Source of the DNA: DASYXT01 sp035934555
Lineage (GTDB): Bacteria > Verrucomicrobiota > Verrucomicrobiia > Limisphaerales > UBA8199
NCBI GenBank assembly: GCA_035934555.1
Contig: DASYXT010000135.1
Location: 1 to 64,000, forward strand
Length of the DNA: 64,000 nucleotides
Direction of reading: 5' to 3'
The notes beneath the pieces were generated by a model, which had not been told where the DNA came from, searched no databases, and was given only the letters and a program-made list of their open reading frames with translations. The position numbers and the translations under genes were made by a program. Numbering within the stretch: position 1 is the first letter of the stretch; every line of letters starts with the position of its first letter. Positions 55,192 to 62,130 of the stretch are shown here, in pieces.

Positions 55192-56559
55192 ATGAAACTC
55201 GCCCATATTCTTAGTAGTTGCTTTATAATTCATGTCGGCCTTGCCATTGCGCAATCACAGCCTGGAACACAATTGTGGATGTATGACGCCGGACAAACCA
55301 TTTACTCCTCTCCAGCTCTAGGGACCGACGGCACGATTTACCTTGGGGCGGGAGTGAACTTCTACGCGATAACGAATTTCGGATCTGGAGCGTCGAATAA
55401 GTGGGTGTTTACGACAAGTGCTGCCGTTAGCGCGGCCCCAGCGATCGGACCCGATGGAGGGATCTGTTGTGTTGGCGGTGCGCTATATTCACTAAATCCA
55501 GACGGTACTGAACGGTGGCACTTTGGTTCCGGCGCAGGACAGGGTGCTGCGGCAATCGGTTTCGACGGGTCTATATATTTTGTTGGAGCCAATGGAACAC
55601 TTTTTGCGGTGTCTGCCACAGGAACGCAAATGTGGACTGCGGCAGTAGGAAATGTTGATTTACAAAAATCCCCTACTTTAGGAGCAGATGGAAGCATATA
55701 TTTATGCGCCTCAGATTTGGGAGCACTCTACTCTTGGAACGGTGACGGCACATTGAAGTGGCAACGGGCCTTGAATGGCGGCTCCGATTCCGTGTCCCTC
55801 GCGTCCGATGGCACGATATACGTTTCGGCTGAGTACAGCCTTTGCGCGTTCGCTTCGGATGGCACTTCCTTGTGGAACTACAGTACGAATGGATACGCCG
55901 ACCATTGCCCGGTGATTGGTCAGGGTGGGACCTTATATCTTGCTGCGTGGGAATCGGAGGCCCCGCTGGGATATATAATCGTTCTGCGCGCAATTTTGCC
56001 GACGGGCGTTCTCAATTGGGAGTTCAAGCAACCCTCCTCGTGGGGGCAGGCTTATGGGCCTCCAACGCCGGCAGTCGATTCCGCTGGCACAATTTACTAT
56101 ACCGGGTTTGGCACTTTATACGCCATCTCGGCCAACGGCCAGCTAGAGTGGACGTTCAATGGCGGCAACAACACGGACACAGGCACCTACTCCTACACCT
56201 CACCCCTGGTTGGCCCCGATGGCACCATTTATGTCACCTTTGGAAGCAAGCTCTACGCAATCGCGGGAACCAACGCGCTAGCGGCGTCTCCATGGCCCAT
56301 GTACCGTCAGAATCCACGTAGGACGGGCAAGGTGGAGAGACCGGTCCTGAAGCAACCCCATAAGCGCGCGGACGCGAATTTCGAGTTTCAGCTCTATCCG
56401 CAGCAGTTCGGCTTGACCTACACTATCGAAAGCTCCAGCAATCTCAACACCTGGATTTCGCTCACCAGCTTTGTCGCTAATACCCTGCCGATGGACGTGC
56501 TGGACCTGAGCGCCAGCAACGCCCCGATCCGGTTTTATCGGGCGTTTTCAGGACCTTAG
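55192..56559 (+). CDS. Secreted PQQ-like beta-propeller with FYR-type C-terminal module
   Basis: A 455-residue exported protein. The signal peptide (KLAHILSSCFIIHVGLAIA) is followed by eight or so blades with the PQQ-type pattern SPALGxDGTIYLG (SSPALGTDGTIYLGAG, AAPAIGPDGGICCVG, KSPTLGADGSIYLCA, LVGPDGTIYVTFG). The C-terminal 80 residues are the shared beta module (YTIESSSNLNTWISLTS, ending RFYRAFSGP). An AGGA 7-10 bp upstream of the ATG fits a ribosome site, and the start is 19 bp after the GH78 stop, so co-transcription with it is likely. It may bind or sense oligosaccharides; no catalytic residues were recognised. Confidence 0.85.
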   Translation: MKLAHILSSCFIIHVGLAIAQSQPGTQLWMYDAGQTIYSSPALGTDGTIYLGAGVNFYAITNFGSGASNKWVFTTSAAVSAAPAIGPDGGICCVGGALYSLNPDGTERWHFGSGAGQGAAAIGFDGSIYFVGANGTLFAVSATGTQMWTAAVGNVDLQKSPTLGADGSIYLCASDLGALYSWNGDGTLKWQRALNGGSDSVSLASDGTIYVSAEYSLCAFASDGTSLWNYSTNGYADHCPVIGQGGTLYLAAWESEAPLGYIIVLRAILPTGVLNWEFKQPSSWGQAYGPPTPAVDSAGTIYYTGFGTLYAISANGQLEWTFNGGNNTDTGTYSYTSPLVGPDGTIYVTFGSKLYAIAGTNALAASPWPMYRQNPRRTGKVERPVLKQPHKRADANFEFQLYPQQFGLTYTIESSSNLNTWISLTSFVANTLPMDVLDLSASNAPIRFYRAFSGP

Positions 56560-56737
56560 CCCCACCTTGTCAGTTCGAAACTGAAATGAAATGCCGCGGA
56601 AGAACTTCGGTTACGAAGCAGCGGGCACCCTGATGTGCTGGCAAGGACGTCGAAAGTTGGCAACGGAGCCACGCCCGACTGGAGGTCTCCGCCTTGGGCG
56701 TCAAGAAGCCCGGGGACGGCAGCCGGGATGGCCGGGG

Positions 56738-58594
56738 CTACGTGTTGCGCTGTCCCAGGCCTATGCGCCTGGCATACGCGTCCGCCGCGCGGTTATTCGG
56801 CTGCAAACGCATCACCGTCTGCATCGCTTCGCGCGCCTCGGCCCATTTGCCCAGATTCACCCACGCGCGAGCCAGTACCAGGTGCGCCTGCGGCTGAAAG
56901 TAATTCAGCGCAATGGCGCGCTGAGCCGCTTCTGCCGCCTTCGCCGACTGGTCCAGGCGCAAACTCGCCTCCGCCAGGCCCAGCCAGGCTAAAGGCTCGT
57001 TCTCATCACGTTGGAGCACCTGCCGCGCAAGCTCAGCCAGCGCCGGCCATTCCCGCAGCCGCCACAAGCTCATGCCCAACCGCCGCAACCCGTCGGGATC
57101 TGCCGGCTTCAACTTTTGAATCTCTTCCACCAGCACGCGAGCTTCGCGCCGGTTGCCTTGTGCCAGCAACAACTCCAGTCGGTTCAGCAGCGCACCGACC
57201 CCGGGCGGGATTGCCTCCAGGAGAATGCCGAGCGTTTCCGCCGCTTCTGCGGTTTTCTTTACCGTCAGTTGGCAGTGAAACAGCGCCTGGCCGAATTCCA
57301 ATCGCTCTGGAAACGATCGGAACAGCTTCAACAACAGCGGCAGCGCCTCCTCATACCGCGCCGCATCCAGATACGAGAGGGAGAGGTTCCATTCGGATTC
57401 GAGCCTGAGCCGCTGTGCGGTGGGATTGTCTGCCGGCTCAGGTGCGATGCGGGTCAGTTCGCTGGCCTTAGCGCTTGGCACATCCCAAGTGCTAACGCGT
57501 CGCGCCTCGGGAGCCGCCGCAAAACTCTCCAGCAGCACCCGGCCTTCCATATCGTCTCCAATCGGCAAGCCGAACCAGGTCAAAATCGTTGGGGCAACAT
57601 CGCGAATCGTGGCGCCACTGAGCAGCGAGTCCGCGCGCAAACCCGCACCGCAGGCAGCCAGGATTCCGTAGGGGGTTTTCCAGACCTCGTTGTCGCGTGT
57701 GCGCAGGTATTGCGGCGGCAGGTGTGGGTTGATGCCGTGAGCCGAGGCCACCACGATGGCGGCGTCTTTGCCGGCGGCTTGCACCAAGCTGTGAAGCAGT
57801 CGATCCAGAACGATGCAGGCAGCATCCAACACGCCTTGATAAAGCTGAAATTCCTCCAACGAAACCCACTCGCGCCTGGGTGGGCAGAACGGCAGAAACA
57901 AAGCGCTGATTGCCCCCAGTGCCGGAAAGTGAACCGCGCCAAAATCCCAGTCATCCGCCAAAAGCAACTGCCTCATCGCCGCATGATGCGACAGGTCCGC
58001 CGCCAGAAAGACGCGCAAATGCCCCAGTCGTCGATCGCGCTTTTGATCAACCTGCGTCCAGTCGGGGACATACCGTGCGAGGAGGTCGGCCTGAATGCTT
58101 TCAGGACTGATGCGCAATGGGTCCAACCGCGGGCCAAGTTCCGCCGGCCAATACGTTCCCGGGGTGGCGGGAGGCCACGGCTTTACTCCGGGCCCGGCGG
58201 TAGGCTCTGCGTAACGGTTGGAAACGAGAGAAGCATTCTGGCTTTGCGCGCCGTGCGTCACCGGCCAGCCAACCAGCAGGCATTTAGTTCCCTCGCGCCC
58301 GAGCATTTCCCAGAGGGCAGTCGCCTTGCGATGTCGTGCGGAAATCGCGACTGGCCGGTTGGCCGCCTCGTCGAACTGAAACTGGTGGCAGACACCATGT
58401 TGCCACGCGCGTTTGCCGGTGACCAGCGAGGTCCATTGGACCGCCGGCGCCAGCGGTCGGCCGCTGAGCAGGGTCCCGGAGGCGCCGTTCTTGAGGATTC
58501 CTTGCAAAGCCGGCATCCGGCCCGAGTCGAGCAGCGGGCGCAGGATTCGCCAATCCGCCGCCTCCCAACCTATCAGCAACAATCGTCGGCCCAT
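56738..58594 (-). CDS. Phosphodiesterase/phosphatase-like protein with TPR domain, altered metal ligands
   Basis: A 618-residue protein. Residues about 1-380 have the alkaline-phosphatase-superfamily fold of the type I phosphodiesterase branch: LLLIGWEAADWRIL (normally GWDAADW), the nucleophile region QWTSLVTGKRAWQHGV, and VASAHGINPH (normally SDHG). Two usual metal ligands are thus changed, Asp to Glu at the first and Asp to Ala before HG. Residues about 400-618 are TPR helices (SYLDAARYEEALPLLLKLF, AWVNLGKWAEAREAMQTVM). It may be a non-catalytic scaffold or use one metal. The GNAT-like gene upstream ends 4 bp before its start, so both form an operon. Confidence 0.75.
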   Translation of the reverse strand: MGRRLLLIGWEAADWRILRPLLDSGRMPALQGILKNGASGTLLSGRPLAPAVQWTSLVTGKRAWQHGVCHQFQFDEAANRPVAISARHRKATALWEMLGREGTKCLLVGWPVTHGAQSQNASLVSNRYAEPTAGPGVKPWPPATPGTYWPAELGPRLDPLRISPESIQADLLARYVPDWTQVDQKRDRRLGHLRVFLAADLSHHAAMRQLLLADDWDFGAVHFPALGAISALFLPFCPPRREWVSLEEFQLYQGVLDAACIVLDRLLHSLVQAAGKDAAIVVASAHGINPHLPPQYLRTRDNEVWKTPYGILAACGAGLRADSLLSGATIRDVAPTILTWFGLPIGDDMEGRVLLESFAAAPEARRVSTWDVPSAKASELTRIAPEPADNPTAQRLRLESEWNLSLSYLDAARYEEALPLLLKLFRSFPERLEFGQALFHCQLTVKKTAEAAETLGILLEAIPPGVGALLNRLELLLAQGNRREARVLVEEIQKLKPADPDGLRRLGMSLWRLREWPALAELARQVLQRDENEPLAWLGLAEASLRLDQSAKAAEAAQRAIALNYFQPQAHLVLARAWVNLGKWAEAREAMQTVMRLQPNNRAADAYARRIGLGQRNT

Positions 58595-58598
58595 CGCC

Positions 58599-59483
58599 TC
58601 AGTCCTTTAAGCGCCGGGCCCACACATGCCGGCGTGGCAATTCCCGGCCCCCCATGCGCAAGGCCAGATTGGCGGTTTGCCGGTGCTCGGTTTCCCCACT
58701 GCGAAAGCGGACCCAGCTTAGTCCATCCGGCCCCACCCGCTGGGCATCGTGATACAACATGCACAAGTCCCCAAGCGAACGCAGCCGCGGATTGGGTTCC
58801 TTCACGATTTGGACGTCGACGTAGAGCACGTCTGCCAGGTGCCGAGCCAGCAATGTCCCGAACGGACGCTCGCCCTCAAACAGAATGCAGGACAGGTCCA
58901 GGTCAAATCCGCCAGCCGTGGAGGCTTGCCAGAAATGCCGGAGGTCTTCTGGCGGCACTAGTCGATGCGGCATCGCCAGCTCGAAAATAACCTCGGGCGG
59001 GTGCGCCCGGATCGGGTCAGTCCGCCACGTCGCAGGAATCGCCCCCCGGTGCCTCTCGTACAAACGCATTATGCGGCGCCAGGCATCACGGCAAGCGATC
59101 TCGAAAAAACGTTCCGAGCGCAGCCGTTCGAAACCCGCGGCTGTCAGAGACTCCAGCCAAACGCTTTCGTCCCCGAGCAGTTCGGCGTATTGAATCGTTT
59201 CCAACCCGGCCTGACGGGCGGCAGCCGAAACGGCTTCGATGAGGCCTGGCAACACATCCGTCTTGATTTGGCCGGGCTGACAAGCCAGCTCAAACCGGCC
59301 CACCGCGCCTTCCTGCCACCAGGCGGCGGCGCCAACAAATCGCGGGATGGGGTGAGTCCGTTCGGCGACGATTAACCGGGCGCTGGCCCGCAAGCGCGCG
59401 TTGCGAAACAGATGCAGAACCCGCGGCAACTCGTTGGGCAACGGCGAACGGATCATCGGATCATTCACCGTGCCAGGGGTCAT
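58599..59483 (-). CDS. GNAT-like tandem acetyltransferase-type protein
   Basis: A 294-residue protein that looks like two GNAT-type halves. The first (about 20-150) has LIVAERTHPIPRFVGAAAWW and GLIEAVSAAARQAGLETIQY. The second (about 170-285) has ILFEGERPFGTLLARHLAD, LYVDVQIVKEPNPRLRSLGD and a final NLALRMGGRELPRRHVWARR typical of the GNAT beta6/beta7 end. The acetyl-CoA P-loop is not clearly conserved. It is co-directional with, and 4 bp upstream of, the phosphodiesterase-like gene, suggesting the two act together. An internal ATG at 59456 is possible. Confidence 0.6.
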   Translation of the reverse strand: MTPGTVNDPMIRSPLPNELPRVLHLFRNARLRASARLIVAERTHPIPRFVGAAAWWQEGAVGRFELACQPGQIKTDVLPGLIEAVSAAARQAGLETIQYAELLGDESVWLESLTAAGFERLRSERFFEIACRDAWRRIMRLYERHRGAIPATWRTDPIRAHPPEVIFELAMPHRLVPPEDLRHFWQASTAGGFDLDLSCILFEGERPFGTLLARHLADVLYVDVQIVKEPNPRLRSLGDLCMLYHDAQRVGPDGLSWVRFRSGETEHRQTANLALRMGGRELPRRHVWARRLKD

Positions 59484-59635
59484 AAGATTGAGGTGGAAGC
59501 GTGCCGTTGAAAAAGCGTGCGGTATGCCTGGTGACTAGCGGCCTCAACAGCGAAGGATTGAAACAGCTTGCGCACTCTGATAACACTATAATTGTGGTTA
59601 GATGTCTCCAGCGAGTCAAGAGCAGTGCGTGGCCA

Positions 59636-59754
59636 CTCAGTGAAGGCGGGCGGAGCGCGGGCTTTAGTCCGCTGCACGGTCCGATGGGGCGGGGATTTCG
59701 AAGGTTGCTGCGGACTAAAGTCCGCGTTCTGGCACCGGTCCGGCCTTCACTGAG
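59636..59754. repeat. Nested inverted repeat with two internal palindromes
   Basis: Outer arms CTCAGTGAAGGC (59636-59647) and GCCTTCACTGAG (59743-59754) are perfect complements, 95 bp apart. Inside the left arm is GCGGGCTTTAGTCCGC and inside the right arm GCGGACTAAAGTCCGC (59710-59725), both the same core as the elements at 118-149 and 197-212. The whole unit looks like a non-autonomous repeat or bound palindromic pair. The apparent start of the following gene lies within it. Confidence 0.7.
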
Positions 59755-62128
59755 GGGACACACCAGTTCCTTCCGGGACGTCCTGCGCCGTGCCGTCCAA
59801 CTCGGCTTGCTCTTCAGTGCGCTTGCCTCGCCAAGGGCTTGGGCCTACACACCTCAATTTCCGCTAAAGCAAGGCTGGCTCGGCGCAGATACCGCCGCTT
59901 CCATTCCGCTGGACGGCCGGCATCGGGTGCTGTGGCTCTTCAGCGACACTTACGTGCGCCAGGATACCGGCACGAACCGTCATGGCGCCGGGTTCGTGAA
60001 CAACTCATTGGCAGTCACTACTTGGAACGGCTACACCACCAATATTGACTATTATATTCGCGGCCGGGACCAGGGCGCGATGACCTCCGTTTTTCCCAGT
60101 CCCGGGTCTGATTCCAACGGCAATTGGTGGTATTGGGTCGGCGATGGCTTCAAATATAACGGCAAAATCTATGTGTTCCTGGATCGCGAGCGCCGCACCG
60201 GAACCACCATGTGGAGTTTTCAGCATTTCGCCACCGATTTGGCTATCCTCGACAATGTCGAGAACGAACGCAACCCATTGCTCTGGCCGCTGACCATCCA
60301 AAAGGACGTGTTGGACAGCACCAATTTCATGGTCGGTGTTTCGGCTTACGTGGACGCCGCTTCCGGGTACGCGTTCCTGTGGGGGACAAAAACCGTCAAC
60401 GTAAGCGGGTGGAATTATGTCTATATGGTGCTGTTCCGGTTGGCGTTGAATCAATTGAACGACCCTGGTCCGAACCTGGAGTATTACACCACCCTGGCGG
60501 CCTGGCGTAGCGCAGTGGGCTCCGACCTTTCCGACGCGCAGCTCATAATGTCCAATGGCTCGCCGGATTTCTCCATTCGCTATCATCCGGACCTGGGCTT
60601 GTATGTCGATATCCAGTGCGACGATGGTTTTCCAGCGGCCAGAATCTGGGAGCGAACTTCCAGTTCCCCATTCAGTGGTTGGCCGAGCGGGGCTGGCGCC
60701 AGCACGCTGGTAACCTTTGCCAACGAGCCAGGGTACATGCCCTGGCCGGTGTTTCATTATGCAGCTAAAGAGCACCTCGAATTTTATTCGCCGGTCAGCG
60801 GCCGCGCCTTGCTGACCTACTGCGATAACTCGTCCGACACCGGCGCCATCAGCATCACAAACGTGCTGAACAATAACTCGCTGTATGTCCCCACGCCACG
60901 CTGGGTGCAACTCGGTCCCGCCAATGCCAACCATCCGCCCAGTTCCTGCATAATCACTTCACCGGGCAACGGGCAGAATTTCCCCGGCCTGGCGGACATC
61001 CCGGTCACCGTGAGTGCAACCGATCCGGATACAAATGATGCCATTGTACTGGTGAACGTGTTCGTGGATGGGGTGCTGGCCGCTTCGACTGGCACCGCGC
61101 CGTTCAACTGCCTGTTGCGAGGACTAGGAGCCGGCAGCCACACCATTTACGCCGAGGCTTACGATACCGTGGAGGCAAAGACGAATTCCTCGACTATCAG
61201 TATCTCGGTCGCACCGTTCACAATTACCAATTATGCGGCTGAGGTGCTCTCCGACTCGCCGCTTTATTACTGGCCCTTCAACGAGACTAACGGCAGCGCG
61301 GTTGCATGCGAATATTACAACCGCCTCGATTTTCTTTATGGGTCCAGCACCACCAACGGAGTCCCCGGGCCCGTCCCTCCGTTGTATGGGTTTGCCAGCA
61401 ACAATTTGGCCGTCGCGATGGACACGGCCGTGCCTGCCGCCGGCGCCGGATACGTGAGCGGCCCGCCGTTAAACCTCAACACCAACAGCGCCAGCTTCGT
61501 CGCGTGGGTTTATCCTTTCGCCCATGTGACCAATGCGGCCGGAATCCTGTTCTCCCGTGCCAGCACCTATGCTGTGGGTTTCGGCTACCTTGGCGGTGGG
61601 CGCATTCTGCCGGATCAGCTCAGCTACACGTGGAACCAAACCAATCCCGCGACCTACACCTGGTTGAGCCGTTTGTACACGCCGCCGGGCCAATGGTCTT
61701 TTGTCGCCCTGACCATCTCACCCACGCAAGCGGTCCTGTACTCCGGCACGACCGGTACCCTCTATTCGGCCGCCAACGCCATCGCCCACACCAATGAGCT
61801 CTGGGATGGACCGACCACTATCGGCTCCGATACCGCCAGCGGCTCCAACCGGGTGTTCAACGGCAAAATCGACGAGGTGTCAGTTTACAACTACACACTG
61901 TCCCCAGACCAGGTGACGAACCTCTACCGCATGGGAATGCTGGGCGGACCGGTTATGCTGCGGTACGGGTTGACGGCCACGAACCTGGTTTTGTGTTGGG
62001 AGCACGGTACGCTTCTGGGCGCGCCCGATATTAATGGGCCCTGGGCACCCGTTCCGGGAGCTTCGCCACCCTCGTGCAACATAACAACCCTCGCGCCGGC
62101 GTTTTACCGCGTGCGGGCTTATCCGTGA
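59684..62128 (+). CDS. Secreted five-bladed-propeller/Ig/LamG protein, start in a repeat
   Basis: About 814 residues from ATG 59684. After AVQLGLLFSALASPRAWA, a signal-like core, a five-bladed propeller (about 60-420) resembles GH117/GH43-type or DUF5005 proteins (SIPLDGRHRVLWLFSDTYV, KIYVFLDRERRTGTT, YSPVSGRALLTYCD). Ig-like (about 425-525) and LamG (about 530-770: YYWPFNETNGSAVACEYYN) domains follow, and the shared beta module ends AFYRVRAYP. The ATG lies in the centre of a nested inverted repeat, and no ATG or GTG exists closer to the signal peptide. The native start may have been displaced by the repeat. The frame is open back to 59501. Confidence 0.7.
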   Translation: MGRGFRRLLRTKVRVLAPVRPSLRGHTSSFRDVLRRAVQLGLLFSALASPRAWAYTPQFPLKQGWLGADTAASIPLDGRHRVLWLFSDTYVRQDTGTNRHGAGFVNNSLAVTTWNGYTTNIDYYIRGRDQGAMTSVFPSPGSDSNGNWWYWVGDGFKYNGKIYVFLDRERRTGTTMWSFQHFATDLAILDNVENERNPLLWPLTIQKDVLDSTNFMVGVSAYVDAASGYAFLWGTKTVNVSGWNYVYMVLFRLALNQLNDPGPNLEYYTTLAAWRSAVGSDLSDAQLIMSNGSPDFSIRYHPDLGLYVDIQCDDGFPAARIWERTSSSPFSGWPSGAGASTLVTFANEPGYMPWPVFHYAAKEHLEFYSPVSGRALLTYCDNSSDTGAISITNVLNNNSLYVPTPRWVQLGPANANHPPSSCIITSPGNGQNFPGLADIPVTVSATDPDTNDAIVLVNVFVDGVLAASTGTAPFNCLLRGLGAGSHTIYAEAYDTVEAKTNSSTISISVAPFTITNYAAEVLSDSPLYYWPFNETNGSAVACEYYNRLDFLYGSSTTNGVPGPVPPLYGFASNNLAVAMDTAVPAAGAGYVSGPPLNLNTNSASFVAWVYPFAHVTNAAGILFSRASTYAVGFGYLGGGRILPDQLSYTWNQTNPATYTWLSRLYTPPGQWSFVALTISPTQAVLYSGTTGTLYSAANAIAHTNELWDGPTTIGSDTASGSNRVFNGKIDEVSVYNYTLSPDQVTNLYRMGMLGGPVMLRYGLTATNLVLCWEHGTLLGAPDINGPWAPVPGASPPSCNITTLAPAFYRVRAYP

Positions 62129-62130
62129 CC

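Noticed and set aside
57011..58990. Very long plus-strand open frame (659 codons)
   Set aside because: It is antisense to the phosphodiesterase/TPR and GNAT-like genes and is rich in Gln/Arg/Pro; a GC-rich shadow frame.
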